The notes beneath the pieces were generated by a model that was not told the origin of the DNA, did no database searches, and saw nothing but the letters and a program-made list of their open reading frames with translations. Of a stretch of DNA of 31,443 nt, positions 15,847 through 23,418 are shown in pieces. Both the position numbers and the translations under genes were made by a program. How positions within the stretch are numbered: the stretch's first letter is position 1; each line of letters begins with the position of its first letter. The stretch comes from CAYQCN01 sp964415975 (GTDB lineage: Bacteria > Patescibacteriota > Saccharimonadia > QS-5-54-17), in NCBI GenBank assembly GCA_964415975.1, contig CAYQCN010000008.1, positions 1 to 31,443 of the forward strand. Reading direction: 5' to 3'.

Positions 15847-16116
15847 TTATTTGTGGTGTTGGCTCTTTAACACCATATTTTGCAATTCCTTGAACAGCGG
15901 AAAATCTTGATTGGCACTATATATTTTTGTATTTGCTCGCTTACGAGACTTTAAAAAACCTACCTGTTCTAACTTGCGCAACTCTCTTTGTATGTTGCCC
16001 GGATCTTCCTTTATAAGCTTTGACATGCCTCTAATGTGAGTCTGGTAATCAGGATACTTAGAAAATAAGATTATAATCTTTCTTCGAGTCTTTGAAGTGA
16101 TAAATACGTCTAGCAT
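15847..16116 (-). CDS. Small winged-helix DNA-binding regulator
   Basis: The 89-residue protein is a single winged helix-turn-helix. A first helix (SKTRRKIIILFSKYP) is followed by a helix-turn-helix (GMSKLIKEDPGNIQRELRKLEQVGFL) and a wing (KSRKRANTKIYSAN). It resembles ArsR/MarR-like regulators; no metal-binding cysteines are present. AGAGGAG lies close to the ATG at 16116. A 6-bp inverted repeat sits 17 nt upstream of the start and may be its own operator. It lies between secF and recJ on the same strand. The target is unknown. Confidence 0.75.
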   Translation of the reverse strand: MLDVFITSKTRRKIIILFSKYPDYQTHIRGMSKLIKEDPGNIQRELRKLEQVGFLKSRKRANTKIYSANQDFPLFKELQNMVLKSQHHK

Positions 16117-16132
16117 AAACGATCTCCTCTTG

Positions 16133-16149
16133 GTTGTTATTTCAACAAC
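16133..16149 (-). promoter_or_regulatory. Inverted repeat, possible operator for the winged-helix regulator
   Basis: GTTGTT-ATTTC-AACAAC is a perfect 6-bp inverted repeat with a 5-bp centre, immediately upstream of the Shine-Dalgarno of the regulator gene. An RNA hairpin is the alternative reading. Confidence 0.45.
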
Positions 16150-16202
16150 ACAGCTACGCTAAAGTTTAGACAAAATAATAGGGATTGTAAACAGCTTAAA
16201 AA

Positions 16203-17069
16203 CTATTCTTGGACTTCCGCTAGATCGCCTTTTCGCTCAAACCACGTCACTAGCAAAGGCGAAGCGATAAACAAGGATGAATAGGTGCCAGACACCATCC
16301 CTAGTAACAGAGCCAATATGAAGGTGACCGTTCCCTGGCCTCCAAACAGAAACAGCGCCAACAACACCACTACGGTTGTAATCGAGGTGTTCAGCGACCT
16401 GCCCATGACCTCATTGACACTAGCATTTACTATGTCGCCAAACTCACCACTGCGCCTGAGGAGGTTTTCGCGGATTCGGTCAAAAACCACAATTGTATCG
16501 TGTACGGAAAAGCCAATAACAGTCAATATGGCTGTAACTATAAATGCATCTACTTCTATGCCAAATAAGACCCCGAAGATAGCAAACATAGACAATACAA
16601 ATAGTCCGTCATGAAGCAAAGCCGTGATTGCCATAGCCCCAAACCTAAATGGATGTTGGACTTTACGAAAAGCAAAAGCTACAAAGAGAGTGATAGCCAC
16701 AGAAACTGCCAGTAAGCTCCACAATGCGTTATAGACCAAATCCCTACTCACACTGGGCCCGACCCTCTCAAACTGCACAACACTTATATCGTCCGATTCA
16801 TCAAGCTCGGCCTCAATATCTATATCTTCGACAAACCTTATCTGATAGCCTGATTCTGTTGCTAAAATTGTAGGTTCTGTGATGCCCTCGTCAAGTACGA
16901 CCGACCTGACTTCGTCTTCGCTTAATTCAGTCTCGACCGTGATGTTAGACCCTCCCGTAAAATCAATACCGAGCTCTAGCCCGAAGATAGCCAATACCAT
17001 CAAACCAGGCAACAGTACGACGGCCGATATCGTATACCATAGTTTTCGGCGCCCGATAAAATCGATCAT
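16203..17069 (-). CDS. secF: Protein translocase subunit SecF
   Basis: SecF works with SecD to drive proton-dependent protein export across the cytoplasmic membrane. One N-terminal membrane helix (LWYTISAVVLLPGLMVLAIF) precedes the motif GIDFTGGS. A small periplasmic part follows, and then five C-terminal helices including GFSVHDTIVVFDRIREN and SLNTSITT, both diagnostic. Length is 288 aa. The start overlaps the secD stop (ATGA). Confidence 0.96.
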   Translation of the reverse strand: MIDFIGRRKLWYTISAVVLLPGLMVLAIFGLELGIDFTGGSNITVETELSEDEVRSVVLDEGITEPTILATESGYQIRFVEDIDIEAELDESDDISVVQFERVGPSVSRDLVYNALWSLLAVSVAITLFVAFAFRKVQHPFRFGAMAITALLHDGLFVLSMFAIFGVLFGIEVDAFIVTAILTVIGFSVHDTIVVFDRIRENLLRRSGEFGDIVNASVNEVMGRSLNTSITTVVVLLALFLFGGQGTVTFILALLLGMVSGTYSSLFIASPLLVTWFERKGDLAEVQE

Positions 17070-18412
17070 AGTTTGCCTCCGTATTTGCTGCGAGCTACTG
17101 CTCGCAACAAGTTCCTAGTAATAAAGGTTACGCTACCTACGTTCACAGCTACTCCCAAGCCCAAAATCAGTGCAAAACCTTGGATAGATGACTCTCCAAA
17201 TTGACTAGCCAAAGTGTATAATACTGCGCACAAAATCAAAGTAGCAATCGACGCATCGCGTATACTGCTCCAGGCATTATCAAAACCGCTCTCTACCGCT
17301 TTTATCGGCTTCATGCCTGCCCTTCGCTCTTCCTTCAGCCGCTCTAAGACCAATATATTCGCATCAGCGGCCACAGCTATACTCAGAACAAATCCAGCAA
17401 TACCAGCCAGCGTGAGCACAACTGTTAAGCCACCAAATAAAGTGAGAGTGGACAGCTTAAATATTGTAATAATTGTGGCGCCATAAACTCCCATAGTAAA
17501 GACTGACATTAGTCCGCCCAAACGATACATCATAAGCAAAAATACAGCCAAAGACATAAGACCAATCATGCCTGCTAGCAGACTAGCGCTAACCGCCTCT
17601 TCCCCCAGCGAGGGTCCAATGGTTTGCTGGGCCACCAAATCAACTGGAGCTGCAAGCGCTCCACCCTCTATTAGATCTGCCGTCTGCTGCGCCTCTGCTA
17701 GACTAGCCATGCCTCTTAGCTGTGACTCGCCTGTCAGTATAGGCTCTTGAACTTGGCCCGGACCAAAGACTGGCTCTCCGTCCAGCAAAATCAGAAGCTG
17801 AGTGTTGTTATTAAAAATCCTAGTAGTCAAATCTGCAAACGCCCTCGTAGATTCTCCTCGATTAAGCCTTAGGTTGACTATGGGCTCACCGGTCTGCTGA
17901 CTAAAACTTGCATCAGCTCTAGAAACGTCACCACCACCGAGATCTGTCGGGATTAAACCGCCAGCCAGCTGTTCAATCTCTTCATCGCTCAAAGTCTCGA
18001 TGTCTACACTTGAGAGGTCGGGTTGATCGCCCACCTCGAAAAACTCTAGCTCAGCCGTACGACCAATCAAGTCAATCGCAGACTGGGGGTCTTCTTCATC
18101 AGGTAGCTGTACAACAATCCGGTCGTTTTCTGCAACCTGCACTACTGCTTCGCTAGTCCCACCAGGGTCTACCCTTTGCTGAATGACTGAAGCTACCTGC
18201 TCAAGAACTTCACTAGAGTCTACATCCTCGTCTATGTCGGCCTCATAGACCAGCTCTACCCCTCCTTGCAGATCAAGACCTAGCCTTATACTTAAATCTT
18301 GGTCTATACCTACTTGACGTAAAATGTCTCCCTCTCGAGGAAAGGCCAATACGCCCACTATTAGGGTGAAAACTCCAATCGCAACCAGCTTCCAAATCAA
18401 CTTCTTATTCAT
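17066..18412 (-). CDS. secD: Protein translocase subunit SecD
   Basis: SecD is the larger partner of SecF. An N-terminal membrane helix is followed by LGLDLQGGVELVYE, the P1 periplasmic domain, and five C-terminal helices with AVAADANILVLERLKEE. Length is 448 aa from the ATG at 18412. A GTG two codons earlier (18418) is also possible. The ATG is preferred because it forms an ATGA overlap with the upstream gene, like other pairs here. Confidence 0.96.
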   Translation of the reverse strand: MNKKLIWKLVAIGVFTLIVGVLAFPREGDILRQVGIDQDLSIRLGLDLQGGVELVYEADIDEDVDSSEVLEQVASVIQQRVDPGGTSEAVVQVAENDRIVVQLPDEEDPQSAIDLIGRTAELEFFEVGDQPDLSSVDIETLSDEEIEQLAGGLIPTDLGGGDVSRADASFSQQTGEPIVNLRLNRGESTRAFADLTTRIFNNNTQLLILLDGEPVFGPGQVQEPILTGESQLRGMASLAEAQQTADLIEGGALAAPVDLVAQQTIGPSLGEEAVSASLLAGMIGLMSLAVFLLMMYRLGGLMSVFTMGVYGATIITIFKLSTLTLFGGLTVVLTLAGIAGFVLSIAVAADANILVLERLKEERRAGMKPIKAVESGFDNAWSSIRDASIATLILCAVLYTLASQFGESSIQGFALILGLGVAVNVGSVTFITRNLLRAVARSKYGGKL

Positions 18413-19059
18413 TGCCACCTATACACTAACTCATCCATCATAGCTTGAACATCCGGTATAGTATTATCCTCGAAGTAATGGTCAGTATCAAGATAGTTTG
18501 CTAAAACATCCATAATCTTTAACTCATCAGCTACCACGTGTAAGCGATCTACGGCAGGAACAGACGCTATAGGTGCAGCTGCGATCAGTTTTTGTGTGTT
18601 GATAGGTTTTAGAAAATTAGCCGCCGCCTCAAAGGCCAATCCATTTCTAAAACCATCACTCACCACGATGACGTGATGACCATAAAAAATTTGCGGGTCT
18701 ACAAAGCCATACTCGTTCACCGCCCTTGAAAGTTTTTGCTTCTTGTCGAGTTTCTCGGCTTCTAAATAGTTATGCATTTCTGCCTCGACTTCCATTATCA
18801 ATCCAGCCGGCATCATAGAATTATAAGTGAAATGACCCTCCTGGTCCATAAGCCCTATCACATCCGTAGAAGCGACACCAGGCATTGATATTTGCTCGGT
18901 TAACAGCATACTCATCCTCGAACGCAAACTCTTGGCAATTTCTGCGCCTACAACCGCCCCTCCTGGCGACACCGCCAATACTGATATATCTTCATAGCGG
19001 TAATCAACAAATGAATCTGCTATCATCTTTCCTGCCTGTGATCTGTCGTGGAAATACAT
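18409..19059 (-). CDS. Phosphoribosyltransferase-like protein with a degenerate PRPP loop
   Basis: The protein of about 216 aa has the N-terminal pattern of the Rv0571c-like putative phosphoribosyltransferases (YFHDRSQAGKMIAD, then ISVLAVSPGGAVVGAEIAKSL). The usual PRPP-binding loop (VDDGxATG) appears as VVSDGFRNG. The first Asp is Ser, and the Thr that contacts phosphate is Asn. Catalysis on PRPP may therefore be lost or altered. It heads the secD-secF run with a 4-nt overlap. The ATG at 19059 is preferred over a TTG two codons upstream because it has a promoter 8 nt away. The function is unknown. Confidence 0.65.
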   Translation of the reverse strand: MYFHDRSQAGKMIADSFVDYRYEDISVLAVSPGGAVVGAEIAKSLRSRMSMLLTEQISMPGVASTDVIGLMDQEGHFTYNSMMPAGLIMEVEAEMHNYLEAEKLDKKQKLSRAVNEYGFVDPQIFYGHHVIVVSDGFRNGLAFEAAANFLKPINTQKLIAAAPIASVPAVDRLHVVADELKIMDVLANYLDTDHYFEDNTIPDVQAMMDELVYRWQ

Positions 19060-19067
19060 TACCAAAC

Positions 19068-19096
19068 ATTATCACTTATTTTTACAATAGTTCCAA
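19068..19096 (-). promoter_or_regulatory. Promoter of the PRTase-secD-secF operon (leaderless type)
   Basis: TTGGAA (19091-19096) and GATAAT (19068-19073) lie 17 bp apart. The -10 ends 8 nt before the ATG at 19059. It is divergent to the priA promoter. Confidence 0.6.
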
Positions 19097-19140
19097 CCTG
19101 AAAAATTATAATTTGCTAGCCAATCGCACTCACCTCACCG

Positions 19141-19146
19141 TATAAT
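19141..19146 (+). promoter_or_regulatory. -10 element for priA (leaderless type)
   Basis: A perfect TATAAT ends 8 nt before the priA ATG, with no Shine-Dalgarno between. The -35 region is poor. Confidence 0.5.
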
Positions 19147-19154
19147 ACCAACCA

Positions 19155-21077
19155 ATGCGCTATTACGACGTAATCTTACAAAGCGGTGGTCGCACCGAGG
19201 CTTTTACATACCATGCTAATCATAAAATAAAGCAGCGCAGCTTAGTGCAGGTTCCATTCAAGAGCCACCAGGTAACAGGAATTGTCGCAAAAGAGATCCA
19301 ATCTAAGCCTAATTTCAAGACAAGGCCTATAAATAAAGTTCTCGACCTGCCCGCATTACCTCCCTATACTCTCCAAACCATCAGGTGGATATCTGATTAT
19401 TACGGATCGTCGACTGGAGAGGCGCTAGCTCTTTTCCTTCCCCAAAGAGCCGACTTGGCCAACATCAAAGACTCTTCCAATCTTCCCCCAGTGCCCACTG
19501 TTAGAAAGGGCAGGCCCAAACTCACTACTGCTCAATCTCAAGCTCTAGACAAAATCAAAGCCAACCCCGAGGGCCACTGGCTACTTCACGGAGTAACCGG
19601 CTCCGGCAAGACAGAAGTCTATATCGAGCTTGCACGCCATATGTTACAAGCCGGCAAATCAACTATCATTCTCGTACCAGAGATTAGTCTAGCTATGCAG
19701 ACTATAGAGATGTTCAAAGAAGCACTTGGCGAACGAGTATTAATAACCCACTCTCATATGACCCAAGCTCAACGACGCAAAGTCTGGTCTAGAGCCCTAT
19801 TTACGAAAGAGCCGATTGTAATAGTCGGACCGCGCTCAGCGCTGTTTACACCTCGCTATGATCTAGGAGCGATAGTTATTGACGAATGCCATGAGCAAAG
19901 CTACAAGCAAATGCAATCACCCCACTACCACGCTAGAGAAACCGCTCAATTTATTGCCTCTAAAACTAATTCCAGTCTCGTCCTAGGCAGCGCCACACCT
20001 TCGTCCCATGACATGTATCAATACAAAAACAATAAACTATCATTGCTGAGCTTAACTCAACCGATACACACCAACCAGCGACCAGTCGACATCATAGACC
20101 TGCGCCAGCACAAATCCGTTATATCACCTCAACTACAACAAGAGATAAAGGCTGTGTTAGAACAGAAAAAGCAAGCCTTACTTTTTCTCAACAGGCGCGG
20201 TAGCGCTAGCCAAGTGGTGTGTTCTGGCTGCGGGTGGGTGGCGACATGTCGTGACTGTGACATACCTCAAACTTGGCATGGTGATAGTGGGCGTCTGCGC
20301 TGCCACTGGTGTGGACATAGGCAGGCATTACCAGCGGTATGCCCTGAATGTGCTCACATGCAATGGCGTTTCTTGGGCATGGGCACAAAAAGAATCGAAA
20401 AAGAAATACGTCAATTCTTCCCTGAAGCTAGAGTTAGCCGAATCGACAAAGACAGCTTCACCCCCTCTAGCATGTCCGACACTCTACGACAGCTTCAAGA
20501 CCGCAAAATCGATATCCTGATAGGCACTCAGATGATTGCCAAGGGCCTGGACTTACCAGGAGTCAGCTTGGTAGGGGTAGTTTTGGCCGATACTATGCTC
20601 TACATCCCAGACATGAGCGCTAACGAACGTACCTACCAACTACTTCATCAGGTTATAGGCCGAGCTGGACGTAATCATAACAGCCCTAGTCGAGTTATTA
20701 TTCAGACATACAGTCCAGATCATCACGTCATTAGGGCGGCCGCCAGCCACGACTACGAAAACTTCATCCAATCCGAGCTTGAAGACCGAGAAGAGCTAAA
20801 TTATCCGCCGCACACATCGCTACTGAAACTAACAGCCAAAAGAAAAACCCAAAGCGGAGCCAAGCAAGCCGCCACCAAGCTCAAAAAAAATATACAGCAA
20901 CAATACAATCAACAGATTAGTATAAGGGGTCCGGCTCCTGCCTGGCGAGAACGCGTCGGTTCGTACTACTATTGGCACATTGTCATAACTAGCCAAAAGC
21001 GTACTCTATTGCTCGACATTATGAAAAACCTACCATCCAACTGGCGAGCAGATATCGACCCAATAGACCTTCTCTAA
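19155..21077 (+). CDS. priA: Primosomal protein N' (replication restart helicase PriA)
   Basis: PriA is the 3'-5' helicase that reloads the replisome at stalled forks. The N-terminal DNA-binding region is followed by Walker A GVTGSGKT (146-153) and a DECH box (243-246; DEEH is more usual). GSATPS and the helicase C motifs (GTQMIAKGLDLPGVSLVGV, QVIGRAGR) follow. Eight cysteines between 356 and 399 (CSGC, CRDC, CHWC, CPEC) form the two zinc sites inserted in the helicase. Length is 640 aa. It is the first plus-strand gene and is divergent from the secDF operon. Confidence 0.97.
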   Translation: MRYYDVILQSGGRTEAFTYHANHKIKQRSLVQVPFKSHQVTGIVAKEIQSKPNFKTRPINKVLDLPALPPYTLQTIRWISDYYGSSTGEALALFLPQRADLANIKDSSNLPPVPTVRKGRPKLTTAQSQALDKIKANPEGHWLLHGVTGSGKTEVYIELARHMLQAGKSTIILVPEISLAMQTIEMFKEALGERVLITHSHMTQAQRRKVWSRALFTKEPIVIVGPRSALFTPRYDLGAIVIDECHEQSYKQMQSPHYHARETAQFIASKTNSSLVLGSATPSSHDMYQYKNNKLSLLSLTQPIHTNQRPVDIIDLRQHKSVISPQLQQEIKAVLEQKKQALLFLNRRGSASQVVCSGCGWVATCRDCDIPQTWHGDSGRLRCHWCGHRQALPAVCPECAHMQWRFLGMGTKRIEKEIRQFFPEARVSRIDKDSFTPSSMSDTLRQLQDRKIDILIGTQMIAKGLDLPGVSLVGVVLADTMLYIPDMSANERTYQLLHQVIGRAGRNHNSPSRVIIQTYSPDHHVIRAAASHDYENFIQSELEDREELNYPPHTSLLKLTAKRKTQSGAKQAATKLKKNIQQQYNQQISIRGPAPAWRERVGSYYYWHIVITSQKRTLLLDIMKNLPSNWRADIDPIDLL

Positions 21078-21113
21078 TACTACCTTCGATCAACACTTTT
21101 GCCTTCACCAAGC

Positions 21114-21140
21114 CGCTGTCAAGGTCGGACCTTGACAGCG
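21114..21140. repeat. Perfect 11-bp palindrome, REP-like or terminator hairpin
   Basis: CGCTGTCAAGG and CCTTGACAGCG flank the 5-nt loop TCGGA, 37 nt after the priA stop. The stem is strong, but no T-run follows closely (AGTATGTACTGAGTAGGTTTTG). It could be a priA terminator with a poor tail or a copy of a dispersed palindromic repeat. Confidence 0.6.
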
Positions 21141-21248
21141 AGTATGTACTGAGTAGGTTTTGTCAATTCTTATTATTACTAATCCAGCCCTGCAACCCTA
21201 TACACCTACCCCTCTATAATAAACCCGCTCTTTTACCGCCTAAATGTG

Positions 21249-21254
21249 TATAAT
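21249..21254 (+). promoter_or_regulatory. -10 element for def (leaderless type)
   Basis: TATAAT ends 7 nt before the ATG at 21262 and overlaps the codons of an upstream in-frame ATG at 21244. This argues that 21262 is the true start. The -35 is weak. Confidence 0.5.
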
Positions 21255-21261
21255 GTTTTCC

Positions 21262-21831
21262 ATGAAAGCAGAAGACATCATATCCGTACCAGACAAGACA
21301 CTGCGCAAAAGGTCTCAGCGAGTTGCGTTTGTTACTGATGAAGTCAAGCAAATCATAGATGACATGAAGAGCGCAACGTTAGACTGGGAAAGCAACCGCA
21401 AACACGAAGTGGGCGTCGCACTAGCAGCGCCACAGATTGCAGCCTTAGAAAAAATAATTATCATCCGAAGACATTTAGATGACAAATCTGATCAGGATTT
21501 TGACGTCTTCCTCAACCCAGAAATAGTCAAGTATGAAGGTAGCGTTCAAAAAGAGCCAGAAGGATGTCTAAGCGTCCCCGATCTATATGGACTAGTGCCA
21601 AGACACGAATCTATACGGGTCAAAGCCTTAGACGAAAACGGACAACCAATCCGCATAAAAGTAAGCGGCTTTTTAGCGAGAGTTTTCCAGCATGAAATAG
21701 ATCATTTGCATGGCAAGCTGTTTGTCGACAAAGTAGAAGATGATGCTTATTATAAAATCTTAGACAATGGCACGCTCAAACCACTCCCACAAGATCAAAT
21801 CGACTCCGCTCGCCTTCTTTGGCACTGCTGA
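21262..21831 (+). CDS. def: Peptide deformylase
   Basis: Def removes the formyl group from nascent N-termini with a metal ion. Its three motifs are present: GVALAAPQI (G instead of the more common GxGLAAPQ spacing), EGCLSVP with the metal Cys, and QHEIDHLHG with the two His and the catalytic Glu. The 189-aa length from MKAEDI is normal. An ATG six codons upstream falls on the -10 hexamer and is rejected. fmt starts 65 nt before the def stop, so the two are co-expressed. Confidence 0.95.
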   Translation: MKAEDIISVPDKTLRKRSQRVAFVTDEVKQIIDDMKSATLDWESNRKHEVGVALAAPQIAALEKIIIIRRHLDDKSDQDFDVFLNPEIVKYEGSVQKEPEGCLSVPDLYGLVPRHESIRVKALDENGQPIRIKVSGFLARVFQHEIDHLHGKLFVDKVEDDAYYKILDNGTLKPLPQDQIDSARLLWHC

Positions 21832-22699
21832 ATTCAGCCTTTATTCACTCAGATCACTAGTAGAGCAAGGTTTTAATGTCGAGCTAGTAGTTACAAAGCC
21901 GGCTAAATATGGCAAAAGGGGCAGACAGAAGCTGCAACCCGCCGTACAGACATATGCCCAGAACCAAAACATACCCTGCATCCAGCCGCCTGATAAAAGC
22001 AGCCTCCTCGAGTATTTTAACGAAAATGAACACCCTCTCTGGGGTGTCGTATCTGCTTACGGGCATATAATACCTGATGCTACACTAAGCCGCTTTAAAG
22101 GCGGTCTGGTCAACGTCCACCCATCGCTTCTGCCTAAATGGCGCGGACCATCGCCTATAGAGTCAGCCTTGCTCCATGGAGATAGCGAAACCGGTAATTC
22201 GCTTATAAGACTTACCGGTTCAATGGACGCCGGTCCCATTTACGCTCAATCAAAATACCCAATACCCACAAATGCTGATCGGCCCATGCTCTATAAAGCT
22301 TTAGGCCAAGATGGCGCCAAGCTTCTGACCGACAATCTCGAGCAAATACTTGCTGGAGAGATCAAGCCCACTGATCAAGATGACGATGAGGCTACTTATT
22401 CAGCTATGCTTGCCAAATCTGACGCAAAGATTGACTGGCATCAGCCTGCATTTTATATTGAGCGTCAGATTAGAGCCTTTAAAGGCTGGCCCGGCAGTCA
22501 AACTCAAATCAACGGAGTAGATATAACCATAGAAACGGCCGAAGTTTTAGACATGAGCGGAGAAGCTGGTTATCATTATGCCACCAAAAACGATTTAATC
22601 ATCTATGCCAAAGATAAGAGCTTAAAGATAAACACACTTAAGCCTCACGGCAAAAGCACTATGAAAGGTGCTGATTTTATTCGGGGTTATCTAGACTAG
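21767..22699 (+). CDS. fmt: Methionyl-tRNA formyltransferase
   Basis: Fmt formylates initiator Met-tRNA. The N-terminal strand LAFFGTAEFSLYSL starts at about residue 15. The catalytic triad is Asn116, His118 (NVHPSLLPKWRG) and Asp154 (SMDAGP). The C-terminal OB-like domain has the RAFKGWPGSQT motif. Length is 310 aa. The ATG at 21767 is the only start before the conserved region, so the gene overlaps def by 65 nt. The 3' end overlaps the convergent DUF5663-like gene by 23 nt. Confidence 0.95.
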   Translation: MARSNHSHKIKSTPLAFFGTAEFSLYSLRSLVEQGFNVELVVTKPAKYGKRGRQKLQPAVQTYAQNQNIPCIQPPDKSSLLEYFNENEHPLWGVVSAYGHIIPDATLSRFKGGLVNVHPSLLPKWRGPSPIESALLHGDSETGNSLIRLTGSMDAGPIYAQSKYPIPTNADRPMLYKALGQDGAKLLTDNLEQILAGEIKPTDQDDDEATYSAMLAKSDAKIDWHQPAFYIERQIRAFKGWPGSQTQINGVDITIETAEVLDMSGEAGYHYATKNDLIIYAKDKSLKINTLKPHGKSTMKGADFIRGYLD

Positions 22700-23036
22700 T
22701 CGAGTCTTCAGCTGATTGTTGATCTGATATTACTGATTTTATTGTACCGGACTGAGTCTTTAGCTCTTGCCTTAGATTGTCAAGCTCGGATTCAACCACC
22801 TTAGGGTAGTCGGGGAAATTCTGCTCAAGCCACCGAACTGCTCCTTGCTTGTCGTTGGTCTGCATATACTTAGTGTCGAACTCCTCTAGCTGCTCTTCAC
22901 TCATCCGATCAGCCAGCTTAGTGCCTACCCTCATCTGCAGCTGTTCATATATTTGAGATATAAGCAAATCCTTCTCTTCAAGTGGGAGGTCTCCTAAGCC
23001 TATACTTTCTAGAAAGTTATTATCAATTTCTATCAT
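22677..23036 (-). CDS. DUF5663-like small acidic protein
   Basis: The 119-residue protein has a conserved-looking N-terminal half (FLESIGLGDLPLEEKDLLISQIYEQLQMRVGTKLADRMSEEQL in two parts), predicted to be helical, and a polar, Ser/Asp-rich tail. The pattern matches my recollection of DUF5663, found mainly in CPR bacteria. No catalytic motif is seen. AGGGA lies about 7 nt before the ATG. The gene lies after rbfA on the same strand and converges on fmt, overlapping it by 23 nt. The function is unknown. Confidence 0.65.
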   Translation of the reverse strand: MIEIDNNFLESIGLGDLPLEEKDLLISQIYEQLQMRVGTKLADRMSEEQLEEFDTKYMQTNDKQGAVRWLEQNFPDYPKVVESELDNLRQELKTQSGTIKSVISDQQSAEDSTSLDNPE

Positions 23037-23094
23037 TTAGTCATCCCTGCTTATGTTTTTGAGTATAGCATTTAAGTTTAATTTTGACATAAAT

Positions 23095-23415
23095 CTACAT
23101 TAGCTTATTTAAGTCGTCTGCTAGAGATGCCGTAGTATCGTGCCGAAACTCTATATTTGGCACTTTACGCAAGTGCAACTGCTTAGCTATCGCATTTTTT
23201 ACTGATAATTGTTGTTCTAAGACAACTGAAAAAACCTCTTTTTCTTTTTCTTTTCCTTTTTTCGAATAGACAGATACCCATATCAGAGCCTGTCGCAAAT
23301 CAGGTGATACATCGACTCGAGTAACGGTCAAGTAGGCACCACTGGCAATTCCGTGTAAAGTTTCTGCAGCTATTTTATGTATAGAAGACGATAAACGCTC
23401 AGCTCTTTGATGCAT
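23095..23415 (-). CDS. rbfA: Ribosome-binding factor A
   Basis: RbfA assists late 30S maturation near helix 1 and the 5' end of 16S rRNA. The 106-aa protein shows the KH-like pattern: RAERLSSSIHKIAAETL, then VTRVDVSPDLRQALIWVSV, and near the end RKVPNIEFRHDTT. It starts 3 nt after the infB stop, the classical infB-rbfA order. Confidence 0.93.
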   Translation of the reverse strand: MHQRAERLSSSIHKIAAETLHGIASGAYLTVTRVDVSPDLRQALIWVSVYSKKGKEKEKEVFSVVLEQQLSVKNAIAKQLHLRKVPNIEFRHDTTASLADDLNKLM

Positions 23416-23418
23416 TGT

